Shown: positions 37,201 through 47,716 of the stretch, piece by piece
Layout: each line of letters opens with the position of its first letter
Numbering within the stretch: the stretch's first letter is position 1
Assembly: GCA_016617855.1 (NCBI GenBank)
Contig: JAECUM010001836.1
Location: 62,001-126,000 of the forward strand
Source: Megalonaias nervosa
Taxonomy: Eukaryota > Mollusca > Bivalvia > Unionida > Unionidae
Direction of reading: 5' to 3'
Length of the DNA stretch: 64,000 nucleotides
Program-made: the position numbers and the translations under genes
Notes under the pieces: model-generated
Database searches by the model: none
What the model was told of the DNA's origin: nothing
What the model saw: the letters and a program-made list of their open reading frames with translations, nothing else

Positions 37201-38218
37201 TTACTTAAGATTTGGTACAAGGGTTGCAAGTTAGCCAAGATTTGGTACAAGGGTAGCAAGGTAAGCAAGATTTGGTACAAGGGTAGCAAGGTAGCCAAGA
37301 TTTGGTACAAGGGTAGCAAGGTAGCCAAGATTTGGTACAAGGGTAGCAAGGTAAGCAAGATTTGGTACAAGGGTAGCAAGGTAAGCAAGATTTGGTACAA
37401 GGGTAGCAAGGTAACCAAAATTTGGTACAAGGGTAGCAAGGTAACCAAGATTTGGTACAAGGGTAGCAAGGTAACCAAGATTCAGTACAAAGGTAGCAAG
37501 GTAACCAAGATTTGGTACAAGGGTAGCAAGGTAACCAAGATTTGGTACAAGGGTAGCAAGGTAACCAAGATTTGGTACAAGGGTAGCAAGGTAAGCAAGA
37601 TTTGGTACAAGGGTAGCAAGGTAGCCAAGATTTGGTACAAGGGTAGCAAGGTAGCCAAGATTTGGTACAAGGGTAGCAAGGTAAGCAAGATTTGGTACAA
37701 GGGTAGCAAGGTAACCAAGATTTGGTACAAGGGTAGCAAGGTAAGCAAGATTCGGTACAAGGGTAGCAAGGTAAGCAAGATTTGGTACAAGGGTAGCAAG
37801 GTAAGCAAGATTTGGTAAAAGGGTAGCAAGGTAAGCAAGATTTGGTACAAGGGTAGCAAGGTAACCAAGATTCAGTACAAAGGTAGCTAACCATGATTTG
37901 GAGCAAGGGTAGTATGATAACTAAGATTCGGTACAAGGGTAGCATGGTAACCAAGATTTGGTACAAGGGTAGCAGGGTAACTAAGATTAGGCACAAGGGT
38001 AGCAGGGTAACTAAGATTCGGTACAAGGGTAGCAGGGTAACTAAGATTCAGTACACGGGTAGTAGGGTAACCAAGATTCGGTACAAGGGTAGGGTAACCA
38101 AAATTTGTTACAAGGGTAACCAAGATTCAGTACAAGGGTAGCAGGGCAACCAGGATTCAGTACAAGAGTAGAAGGGCAACCAAGATTCAGTACAAGAGTA
38201 GCAGGGCAATCAAGATTC
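37201..38218. repeat. Minisatellite, 30-bp unit, about 34 copies
   Basis: The unit is GTAACCAAGATTTGGTAC followed by AAGGGTAGCAAG. From 37211 to about 37880 the 30-bp register is exact; after that units vary in length and sequence. Bases 4-5 vary as AG, GC or AC, and the variant order AG-GC-GC-AG occurs twice, 330 bp apart, pointing to duplication of an 11-unit block. Because 30 is a multiple of 3, the array is open in several frames (for example [10 protein letters not shown] repeats on the minus strand), but this is a by-product. It lies in the large intron, ending 180 bp upstream of an exon. Confidence 0.98.
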
Positions 38219-38398
38219 AGTGCCTGAAAGGCTTATTTTCAGCATTGGCATTTATCAAGAAGTGAGGTGCTTCATATATTTATGTGCCCATTATTCAAGA
38301 ATTAATATGAGCCTTACTGGATAGAAATCTGAAATCATTAGCAATCCATTTTTGTTTCATTTTTCAGTTTGACACAAATTCATTTTTGTTGATTTCAG

Positions 38399-38522
38399 AA
38401 ATTTGCCAAAGGCAATATTTATATCCATCACCTTGGTAACTGGAGTGTACACTTTCGCCAATGTTGCATACTTCACAACTGTCAGTCGGGAGGAGGTACT
38501 TAGTGGCGCTGCTGTGGCTGTA
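38399..38522 (+). CDS. SLC7A8-like: SLC7 transporter, exon with TM7
   Basis: Acceptor GATTTCAG, donor GTAAGT. One base completes Lys, then 41 whole codons. It begins [20 protein letters not shown] (TM7), then [20 protein letters not shown] in the loop after TM7, ending at a codon boundary. The PYKNLPxAIFISIxLVT and FANVAY blocks are the closest visible link to LAT2 (SLC7A8). The SxEEVLxxxAVAV segment is the conserved external stretch of SLC7 light chains. Confidence 0.93.
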
Positions 38523-38640
38523 GTAAGTAACTGATTCTAAATTCATAAATAACAAACTTAATAAATTCTTTGTTTTTTAGTGAAGTGAATTCCCAGATAC
38601 AATGATGATGCATTTACAGATGTAACTTTTGTTATCACTC

Positions 38641-38722
38641 ACCATTTATATTCACTTATAAGTTGTCCATTTACAAACTGCACAGACCAGATCTGCTGCC
38701 ACGTAATGAAGTGGCAGATATC
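38641..38722. mobile_element. Foldback element fragment (family F), left half
   Basis: The left arm ACCATTTATATTCACTTATA and one module (CAGATCTGCTGCCACGTAAT then GAAGTGGCAGAT) are present; the right half is missing. Confidence 0.65.
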
Positions 38723-38889
38723 CTAAAGTGGAGGTCACTCCAGCATCCTCTAAGTCGGAACACTGTGAAATAGAATATTTTAGTTGTGGATGCTCTGGCC
38801 TACGCTGAGTCAGAACACTGTGTAGTAGAGTGCTAAAATGTATTGTTTCTGCTGTGCTCATTTGAAGTCTGATGGCTAAAACAGTGTAA

Positions 38890-39600
38890 TGACCAAGATG
38901 GGTGCATAAACCTAAGGTCCTGTGGCTAAAACACATAGTGTAATGATCAAGACAGGTGCAGAAAACCTAAGGTCCTATGGCTAAAACACATAGCGTAATG
39001 ACCAAGATGGGTGCATAAACCCAAGGTCCTATGGCTTAAACACATAGTGTAATGACCAAGATGGGTGCATAAACCCAAGGTCCTGTGGCTAAAACACATA
39101 GTGTAATGACCAAGATGGGTGCATAAACCTAAGGTCCTGTGGCTAAAACACATAGTGTAATGATCAAGACAGGTGCAGAAAACCTAAGGTCCTATGGCTA
39201 AAACACATAGCGTAATGACCAAGATGGGTGCATAAACCCAAGGTCCTATGGCTAAAACACATAGTATAATACCCAAGATGGGTGCATAAACCCAAGGTCC
39301 TGTGGCAAAAACACATTGTGTAATGATCAAAATGGTGCATAATGCCAGGGTCCTATGGCGAAAACACATAGTGTAATGACCAAGATGGGGGCATAAACCC
39401 AAGGTCCTGTGGCTAAGACACAGTGTAATGACCAAGATGGGGGCATAAACCCAAGGTCCTTTGGCTAAGACACATAGTGTAATGACCAAGATGGGTGCAT
39501 AAACCCAAGGTCCTGTGGCTAAGACACATAGTGTAATACCCAAGATGGCTGCATAAACCCAAGGTCCTATGGCTAAAATACACAATGTTATGACCAGTGG
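38890..39600. repeat. Minisatellite, 54-bp unit, about 13 copies
   Basis: The unit is GACCAAGATGGGTGCATAAA then CCCAAGGTCCTGTGGCTAAA then ACACATAGTGTAAT. A roughly 110-bp block starting at 38891 recurs almost identically at 39108, a 217-bp (four-unit) higher-order step. Since 54 is a multiple of 3, the minus strand is open (HRTLGLCTHLGHYT repeats); this is not considered coding. Confidence 0.97.
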
Positions 39601-40232
39601 CACATAAACATAAATTGGAACAAAACAAAGATCATATATATGAATTGGTCATACAAGGGGCCCTTTCAAAAATGAATTCCATTTAACTTTTATCAGCTAT
39701 ACTTTTCTTGAAATAGTTTCTAAGCCCATCCCAGGGAAGAACAAAATTGACTCACCTTATTCTGCCTTTATGAGCGATATTAATACTGTACCTGAATATA
39801 ACGTGATAGAAAATAGTAAATGGTGTATACATTTAGATTCAGATTAATGCTTGGAATATTTTGATGCGGTGCATGCTTTGTTTAAGTGATGATATAAATT
39901 TAATAGTGAAATACAAATCAATTTTTCCATTGCAAATTTTGTGTTTGATGGGTGGGGTGGGGAATACACATACATACTGGTACTATGTATGTACATATAT
40001 CTCAGTATGATATTTGTTCTTTGAAGCAAAAACATCAGTTTTCCAAAACCTTGGGGGTCAGTTATATACAAGTTGCAGAACCAGTAAAGAAATCAGAGAA
40101 TTGAGGACCAGAACATGTTAGTCCTGCAAACATGCACTAGGTTTAATCTGTATATGCCTTAACTTTTAAAATCTAACATGATTTTCAGAGTGAAAACGAT
40201 TTTTGTTCACATTTGATTTCCTAATTTTGCAG
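39601..40232. other. Intron sequence, nothing recognised
   Basis: Ends with the acceptor CTAATTTTGCAG; nothing else recognised. Confidence 0.5.
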
Positions 40233-40336
40233 ATGTTTTCAAAACGACTGTATGGTGTCATGTGGGTGATCATGCCAATATTCGTTTCCCTTTCCACCTT
40301 TGGAGGTGTGAATGGGATTCTCTTTACATCGTCAAG
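40233..40336 (+). CDS. SLC7A8-like: SLC7 transporter, exon with TM8
   Basis: Acceptor TTTTGCAG, donor GTGAGT. It encodes [20 protein letters not shown] followed by [14 protein letters not shown], with the last two bases starting an Arg codon. The [15 protein letters not shown] signature is almost identical to LAT2 and close to LAT1 (SCFGSVNGSLFTSSR). TM8 lines the translocation path in this APC-fold family. The initial ATG is internal, not a translation start. Confidence 0.94.
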
Positions 40337-41984
40337 GTGAGTTGACAGTGTACACGCATTTAGATAGGTTTTAATAAATTGCATAATAAGTAGGGCTAAT
40401 AAAAATGTTGGTTACTTTCTTGTGCAGGGCATGTTGCTTTGAACCCTTACTTGTTATGCATCCTGTGCTGTACATATTACTGAATCTGCAGAAAATGCCA
40501 CATGTCCAATTGGATGAGCATCTTAATGTGATGTGCCCAACCTCTGCCACCACTTGCAGATATGAGTAAATGAGTGGAATTTTCAAGCTGTGGTAGGGAT
40601 ATAATACATTGGTTTGCCGAGAACACATGGGAAGATTTGGAGTCAAAGGGTTCAGACATAGTACCAGACACCTTTGTATTTGCCGGACATGTCTGCGAAA
40701 TCGAAGGTTTTGACTGGCACAAACTGTAATCAGTCAGACCTCAAACACTTTGTGTCAGCATGTCTTTAATAGTAGTTGTCCATTAAATTGACAAATAAAC
40801 ACCTAAGGGTGTGCTCTACAGATGTTATGAGAGGGTGACAAAATTTGAAACTATATTTTGCCACCATAATGAAGTAAAATTTAAAGGACTACTACTTGTT
40901 TACAGGTTGTTTCTTTGTGGAACAGTCATTATAGGTTTTGCAGGCTATGCTTAATTCAGAGGTGACTAGGTCTAGTTCACACATTGTTTCTTTACTGGAC
41001 AATTAATAGATTTGTTGCTGACTTTGTTTGTTCAGTATGTTTTCCCAATTATTTCAACACTTTATAGCCACCAAACACAAGACAAAAGAGGAGTACAAGC
41101 TTATCACCTGGACTTATTAAAAACCCCCACTATAATTAAATGACTGCCACAGTGTCTGTTCTGTAGACATTCATTTTGGTCCTTCACAGCACATGGTGTA
41201 TCAGCAGTTAATGCCTTGACAACAAAATATATGAAGCCTCTGCCCGAATTTAAATCCAAGCAACAACAGTTAAATTGTATTATCATTCTTAAAGACTTGT
41301 TTGGAGACTTGATCAAATAAAACTTCACCATTTGACTTTACTGGAAATGCTCATTTATTAGGTGTTTGACATTTTCCATTTAGCAAGTCAGTTTTTTTGG
41401 GTGGATAACTAATAATTAATTTTTAAAATAGAGTTGAAGGGAATAAAATACTTTTGTTCGATGAAATTCTGTAGTTTAGTTTTCTGTCAGAAAAAAACAT
41501 TTTTAAAAAAAAAACAAACCATTAATTAGAGGAAACCAGTTAATCATGTCCTGATAATGCTAATACTAAAGCAGCCGTATATCTGGAACCAAAAATGACA
41601 TATTTTCTGGTACTTTTATTAATTAGCTGTGTCAGTATTTTCTTTTTTGCTACAATTTGTCATGTCTCTGAAGGTTTTTATAATAAAAGTTCACAAATTT
41701 ATGTTGACCACATTAATTTTCAGGGGAAAAGATGTCCAGTAAAAACTGTTAGAATATTAAGCTCTCTGGTTCAGACATTACTGTTAGGAAACCCTGTTTT
41801 ATCATCATTCTTGCTTGATTAGTTACCTAATGACTCAAGTACTTACAAATCAACCACACAGAATTTTGATGAAATAAAAATATTTGTTGATGATCATATG
41901 CCAAATCACTGTTAGATTATTGCTGATGTTTTATATCTGTACATACATAAAAGCAGCTGAATCTCTGGAAAATGAGCCTGCAAT
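40337..41984. other. Intron sequence, nothing recognised
   Basis: No repeat family seen elsewhere in the window was recognised in this part of the TM8-TM9 intron. Confidence 0.45.
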
Positions 41985-42122
41985 TACCATATATATTCAA
42001 GTACAAGTTCAGTCCAACTGCATACAGCATAGACCCTGAACTGCCAGCACATTATGCAAAAGCAGTTCTGGGTCTGTACAGGTTGCAATTGGACTTAAAG
42101 TATGTGTAACCAGTATATTCAC
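41985..42122. mobile_element. Foldback element copy (family F), single-hairpin form
   Basis: The left arm TACCATATATATTCAAGTAC then AAGTTCAGTCCAACTGCA and the right arm TTGCAATTGGACTTAAAGTA enclose one module only (CCCTGAACTGCCAGCACATT then ATGCAAAAGCAGTTCTGGG). Confidence 0.8.
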
Positions 42123-42173
42123 CTTTTCTTTGAGAAAAATCATAGCTTCTGCTCTATTTTTGTTATCTAAATA

Positions 42174-42390
42174 TGCTGTATATACTAGGTTATAAGGTTG
42201 GTTCAACTGTAAACGGCATAGACCCTGATATACTGTTGCATAGAGTGCCTGCAGATCAAGGTCTGTTTATCCTACTGATAAATCCCCCCAAATCTTCATA
42301 TACACAGATCTGCTGGTGCATGATACAACTGCAGATCTGGATCTGTGCAGTTTGCAGTTGGACCTACTTGTACACAAGTATATACGGTAG
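42174..42390. mobile_element. Foldback element copy (family F), full length
   Basis: Left arm TGCTGTATATACTAGGTTAT and right arm GTTTGCAGTTGGACCTAC then ACAAGTATATACGGTA. Both modules are present. Confidence 0.8.
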
Positions 42391-42963
42391 TATTTTTTCT
42401 GTATTTCTCAGCCAGATTTGAGATTTTGAGAGTGTTGGCATGAAAGGGATTTTCCTAGGCCTGTTTTGGGTTTGGAATTTGACTCCAATTCCACCCACCC
42501 CCATGTGTACATTTTCTGTTTTACCTGACAATATCCTGACACTTAAAATAACAGAATCTTTGTTCCCTTCGTTTCGTTCGAAAGCTGGAAATTATAAAAA
42601 TGAAAAATCTGCATTCAGCATTAGTTATTAATTCTTTTACAACAGTTCAGCCTGCATTACCACAATGTTTACAACAGGCAGCTGTGCTTAGTTTGTCTTT
42701 TAATTAGAAAATTCTGAATTCATTTCATTTACACACATTTTCACAGTGAAAGGGTTCTGGACTTGATATTGGAAATGGTAGGAAAATCCCCGTGTGATGA
42801 TAAATGTACATGTACATATTCTCCATGTTTTCAAAGGAAATTTGAACAAGAATATATATACTCACAAATTTATTTTATGGTGTGAATTTCTAGCAATAAT
42901 TTAATGAGTCATTCATAGCATGAATTGAACTAAGCCAGTAAATTTCAAGTTTCAGAAGCACTT

Positions 42964-43289
42964 CGACTGCTTCGGTGGCCTAAGTAGTTAGAGCATTTGC
43001 CTTGGATGCTGTAGGTCGTGGGTTCGAATCGTACCAAGGACTTATAAAAATGGTACTTGCATCTCCATTGCTTGGAACTCAGCATTAAGCAGTTAATAGT
43101 GGTAGGACTTGTCGGCCTGGTATCAGAATAATGGGACTGGGTGGGATATGATTCTACATGTCTGCGGCATGATGCCCCAGTGCTAGACATCACTATAAAC
43201 TGCCAAACTGCAGAAATCGTGGTGATTTGACGGGGAAATTTTTAAAGCTATGTTATAAATCCAAATCACATACACACACACACACACAC
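42964..43289 (+). mobile_element. tRNA-derived SINE (family 1)
   Basis: Head TGGCCTAAGTAGTTAGAGCA, full body, and a (CA)n tail. The B box region is shortened: GGGTTCGAATCGTACC has lost about 12 bases between box B and the body. Flanked by the 8-bp direct repeat AAGCACTT (42956-42963, 43290-43297). It ends 43 bp upstream of the next exon. Confidence 0.92.
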
Positions 43290-43332
43290 AAGCACTTGTA
43301 CAGTTCCCTTGAAGCTTATTTTGTATTTGCAG

Positions 43333-43429
43333 ATTGTTCTACGTAGGAGGTCGTAATGGACATATGCCCCAGATCCTCAGTATGGTCCAGATCAAGAGAA
43401 TGACGCCCTTCCCAGCAGCACTTTTCATG
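43333..43429 (+). CDS. SLC7A8-like: SLC7 transporter, exon linking TM8 and TM9
   Basis: Acceptor TTTGCAG, donor GTATGA. The first base completes Arg. It encodes LFYVGGRNGHMPQILSMVQI, then KRMTPFPAALFM, ending at a codon boundary. This is the conserved intracellular LF(F/Y)VGxRxGHxPxxLSMI stretch followed by the TPxPA start of TM9. The usual GSREGHLP/GAREGHLP reads GGRNGHMP here, with Asn in place of the common Glu. Confidence 0.93.
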
Positions 43430-43894
43430 GTATGATTATGACTCCTTGGTCTCTCGTGTTTTTCTTTCACCTGTGTATAGAATATAGTTCTCGGTGTCAA
43501 AAACATTGTACGTAACAGGAAGACTGTGGAGTAAACCATAAATATGCAAAAAGTTGCATCAGAGATGAAAAAAAAAAATGCAGATAATTTGGGAGGAAAA
43601 CAAATGTTTATGGGCATTGTTTTGATCAAAGAACAGATTCAAGGATCTGGAATGGGATGAACGGAGATGTCACTTATTCTCCTTGGTCATTGTTAGCTAT
43701 TGGAATGCAGAGGCAGATGCAGTTTGATTGCATAGAAATTTTATACTTAAAATGACTCTGTCATCCATTCTGGATTGGTTGCCAGGGTTACAAAGAAAAG
43801 GATTCCTGATAAGTATGCTTTTGGGTTGGCATTGCTGAATGTCCCAGCAGAAATCAGGGCCTTAATGTTCAGTCCTAAATAATTAAAACTTTTA

Positions 43895-43965
43895 GTGTGG
43901 ACCCTGATCTGCATGTGTATTATACAGCAGCAATTCTGGTTCTGTTTTGTTTGTGGTAGAATACA
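43895..43965. mobile_element. Foldback element fragment (family F)
   Basis: One module only: GGACCCTGATCTGCATGTGT then ATTATACAGCAGCAATTCTG. Arms not recognisable. Confidence 0.45.
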
Positions 43966-44262
43966 TTTTTTACATAGAAAAATACTGTACAATTAAAATT
44001 CATAATTGATGATTGTGCAAAAGGTGTGCAAATGAGATACCCCATGCCTTCCATCATGGACTTTTAAGTTCCATATAATTTTAAGTTCCATATTAAAATT
44101 GGGCATGTTATATGTGAATTGAAACCTTTTGAGTGGAAACAGTGTTATGTTTGTCATTTTGTTGATGGAGAAAGAAAATGGGTTCACAGATACACAAATT
44201 TTGTAGATTTATTGGTAATTTCTTGGAAACTGTCAGTTTGATGTTGTAATATATTTTTGCTT

Positions 44263-44461
44263 GTACCATATGTACTTATTTTCAAGTCAAGTCCAACTGC
44301 AAATGGCACAAACCCATATCTTTGATTGCATAATGTGCTGCGAGATCTGGATCTCTGCAGTTGTTAGGAGTAATTAGTATAACAATTAACACAGACCCAT
44401 ATCTGCTGGTGCATTATGTTGTTTGCAGTTGGACTCAACTTATAAGTGAGAATATATGGTA
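44263..44461. mobile_element. Foldback element copy (family F), best-preserved arms
   Basis: The left arm TACCATATGTACTTATTTTC then AAGTCAAGTCCAACTGCAAA and the right arm GTTTGCAGTTGGACTCAACT then TATAAGTGAGAATATATGGTA pair over about 40 bp. The full-length copy is 199 bp, with a left module intact and a right module shortened. Confidence 0.88.
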
Positions 44462-45402
44462 ATGTGGGACTCTTTTATATACTAACACAAGTTACTATTA
44501 TTAATTTATGAAGTGTCCAAAAGTGGACTGAACCCATCAGGCATCCAACTGAACCCAGAAGGTGTCGGAATTAAATGAGTGATACACATTATGATGGTAG
44601 ACAGTACACTAATTATACCATATTCAACATAATGCCTGAACTGGGTGCTGCACAGATAGTATTAGGTACATTTTTTGTTGTGAAGCTTATCATGGTAAGT
44701 GCACATTAGCAATATAAAAAACTTTTATTCCATCACATGGATGAACAAGCGTAGATAAAGAGTTGGTTTCCTTTGGGTATTTTGTGAGCTCTTCACTTTG
44801 GAGTTATATTCTCTTGTTCAGCTTGATTGCATTGAATAAAACATGTGAAAACTTTTTTGGATTGATTTACCCAAAAGTCGAGATGTAAGGAACCCAGAGG
44901 CATGCACAGTAACAAGTTCAGGATAATTACTTTGTTTTGTGTGTGTTTTAACAACCACATTCCACCAGTTTGGGCTGAAAAGTGCACTCCAAATGGATTT
45001 CTTGGGTGAGTTGAGAGGGAAAGTGTGTATGTGTGTGTTTAAGGGCTTGAGCAGATATTACATTGAATACAGTCCAGTTGTGTGGCTTGCTGAACTTCAG
45101 CCTCTGAAGAGTCCAAAATCTGGATGAAAATAATTTGGGTTTCTGAATAAATACCAAGGCTTATATTACAACTGATCTGGGCCATTATTCCATCTCTGAC
45201 AGAAGTCAGGGTCAGATAATTGTACAGATATAACATGAGAACAGGTCGTGGAATCATAATGAATCAGTAGAACACATACTTTGGGTTTATGTAAACGCCA
45301 TGCCCTGTTTAGTCCTAGCTCTTTATTGCTCCATATTGGGTCACTAACAAAACATGTAACTAATAAACCTCTGCTCATGTTATCATTTTTCTTGCCTTGC
45401 AG
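44462..45402. other. Intron sequence, nothing recognised
   Basis: Ends in the strong acceptor TTTTTCTTGCCTTGCAG before 45403. Confidence 0.5.
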
Positions 45403-45552
45403 GGTTTGTTTTCCCTGGTGTACCTGTGTTCATCAAACATGTATGCTTTGATAAACTATGTCAGCTTCGTCACCTGGCTAGCCATTGCTGTCTCCATCAT
45501 TGTTCTTCTCTACTTTAGGTGGACACGACCAAACATGGATAGACCAATCAAG
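45403..45552 (+). CDS. SLC7A8-like: SLC7 transporter, exon with TM9-TM10
   Basis: Acceptor CTTGCCTTGCAG, donor GTAACA, exactly 50 codons. It begins GLFSLVYLCSSNMYALINYV (end of TM9, short loop), then SFVTWLAIAVSIIVLLYF (TM10) and RWTRPNMDRPIK, the basic cytoplasmic link with the RPIK motif common to LAT1, LAT2 and b0,+AT. The MYxLINYVxF block again favours LAT2 among the human paralogues. Confidence 0.95.
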
Positions 45553-46055
45553 GTAACAAGTTTCACACTTACAAAAGCTTGTACCTGTTTTTCTGTTTGT
45601 AAAGTTTTAAGCTGAGAGGCCTAAATAAGACAGACGTTTTCTTACTGCACTCAGTCTGATTAAATTCAGATCTGACAGTAACTGCTTATGGGTCATGTTC
45701 TGCTGACCTTTGAATTAGTTAATGGAAATACAGCTTTAAAAATCAGAAAGTGAATCAAATTGTTCGGCAGATATTGATGCTTTTCAGACACTGCTCAGAA
45801 GTCATTTGATTGGTTGATAAATTCGAGATTATGGTAATAACATAGGTAACCAGAACATGACCCATGCTGTCAGATCTTCACTTTTGGACAGTGGAGATCT
45901 GATCGTAGTCAGATTGTTAACTTACTCAATAAATATATAAAAAAATTTGTTACAAGTTCACATCAGGAATATTATGTCCCAGCATCTGAAGAATGTAGAA
46001 ATCAACATTTCTCTTATTGCTTCATACATGTTTGCTGTGATAAAAAGTTCTCATT

Positions 46056-46234
46056 TACCATATATATTCACTTATCGGTCCGATTCATTGCATAATGCAC
46101 CAGCAGATCAGGGTTAGTGTTGTTGTTGCTGATTACTCCTCACAAACTTCAAAGACCCAGATTTGATGGTGCATTATGCAATGGAAAATCTGGGTATCTG
46201 CTGTTGGATCCAACCTTATAAGCAAATGTATATT
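46056..46234. mobile_element. Foldback element copy (family F)
   Basis: Left arm TACCATATATATTCACTTAT, then a deletion of the inner arm, CATTGCATAATGCACCAGCA, TGGTGCATTATGCAATGG, and right arm GTTGGATCCAACCTTATAAG. Confidence 0.75.
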
Positions 46235-46459
46235 ATTTTCATTCACATCATTATCAAGAGACAAAATCTAAAGTCGTGAAGATGTTAATATTTCCAAAAC
46301 CACATGGTCAACATTGACAGGTGAAATTTGTTCATTATTGTTGGATATTTAAAAAGTGAGCAGATTTCAAAAGTGTTACTATTGTGATATTTAGTAAAAT
46401 GTCTTTATTACCAGTCATGGACTTTTCTAGTCATTATGTTATGGCATAAAGGAGATAGG

Positions 46460-46669
46460 TAATGTATATCCTTGCATACAAGTCTAATCCCTCTGCAATA
46501 GACACATATCTACCATCTCATAATGTGTTGGCAGAGCTGGCGCTGTGCAGTTTTTTAGGAGTAATCAGTAGAACAAACATACCCTGATCTGCCAGTGTAC
46601 AATGCAGTGATAGATCAGGGTCTGTGTTGATTGCAATTTTACCTCATTTAAGGTTAGTATATGCTGTAT
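46460..46669. mobile_element. Foldback element copy (family F), full length, diverged
   Basis: Arms GTAATGTATATCCTTGCATA and AGGTTAGTATATGCTGTAT. Both modules are recognisable (CATCTCATAATGTGTTGGCA; CCCTGATCTGCCAGTGTACA). Confidence 0.7.
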
Positions 46670-47427
46670 TTGAGAATCTTCACTCGTATGAATCAGTGTT
46701 CTTATATGATCGGTATGGTTTTAGCTGGTTTAAAGCATCTGATTTTGTGATGGGAGCCTTTAAGGTCAGAATTTCACATGCTGTTGTATTATAGGTTTTC
46801 TTAATGTTTAAAAAACCATTTTGGACAATATTTGGCATATAATTTATCTACCTATAATAATAATAATATGGCCCATATTACAAAATTCAATACAAGTAAA
46901 TATTGTGTGCACCATGGTGTATATTAAATGTGGTATTCAACACGAGTATACATACATAATTCCTATAAATAATCAGTACATGGTATTATAAAGGTGTTAC
47001 TAGCACTAAGTATATCATTCACCATTAAAAATATTCACCAAGTACATTTTGAAGTGTGTAAATATTTGCTTGAATACATGGGGAAGATTTTTCAGTCCAT
47101 TGTGTTAAACTCATCTCTCGTGCTCTGTTACAATTAACACACAGCAAGCCATTAGGGTCTATTATAAATCTGAAAATGGAAGTGTGTGTGTGTGTGTGTG
47201 GGGGGGTCATTGATTTTTCTTTAGCAGGACATTATCACATGACATACTATTTAATGCCAAGGCAGTTGGAGTCAAGTGCCCAGCCTTGACATATGCTGCT
47301 TTGCATAGCTGCTCTGGTTGAATTTTTTTGTTCTTTTATGGCCAGATTACATTGGTTCCATTTGACGGTTATTTTGTTACTTTCAGATACATACACAACT
47401 GTAATTACTTTTTAAATCTAATTTCAG
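46670..47427. other. Intron sequence with a decoy acceptor
   Basis: Contains a (TG)n run (47186-47200) and, at 47381-47393, TTTCAGATACATA, a near copy of the true acceptor context 42 bp downstream. The upstream AG would give ATA CAT ACA CAA CTG TAA, so its use would truncate the protein. Confidence 0.6.
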
Positions 47428-47512
47428 ATACATATAGTGTGGCCTATTATCTACCTGTTGTGTTCAGTATTTGTTGTCATTTTGCCAATGTACTACAGTC
47501 CAGTTGAAACAG
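47428..47512 (+). CDS. SLC7A8-like: SLC7 transporter, exon with TM11
   Basis: Acceptor TAATTTCAG, donor GTAAGT. It encodes IHIVWPIIYLLCSVFVVILP then MYYSPVET, with the last base starting a Gly codon. TM11 of LAT2 has the same PIIYLL core; (S/T)PVxxGIG crosses into the next exon as in LAT1 and LAT2. A decoy 3' splice site lies 42 bp upstream. Confidence 0.93.
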
Positions 47513-47677
47513 GTAAGTTCTTTATGTTGTTATCCCGCCACTTTTGCTGAAAGCTCAGTATATCGATCACTTTGTCCATGTTCATGTCTGCATGCCCATA
47601 CATCAGAACACTTTGGTGTCCATGTTCATTTCTGCATGTGCATACATCCAAAGTCCTTCATGAAGGTCAGAACTTAA

Positions 47678-47716
47678 TTTTTTTTTTTTTTTATTTTTTT
47701 TTTTTTTTTTTTTTTT
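47678..47716. repeat. Poly(T) tract
   Basis: 39-base T run with one A. On the minus strand it is a poly(A) followed by unrelated sequence; no retrocopy was recognised next to it. Confidence 0.95.

Noticed and set aside
37205..38026. 273-codon Cys-rich repeat frame on the minus strand
   Set aside because: It is the 30-bp minisatellite read in frame; all frames stay open because 30 is divisible by 3, and there is no start or splice context.
37201..38218. CRISPR array
   Set aside because: The 30-bp units are contiguous with no unique spacers, and the window is an intron-containing animal gene.
39184..39603. 139-codon frame of 18-residue repeats on the minus strand
   Set aside because: It is the 54-bp minisatellite; several overlapping frames are equally open.
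47678..47716. Processed pseudogene marked by poly(T)
   Set aside because: No coding or retrotransposon sequence was recognised on the side where a retrocopy should lie.
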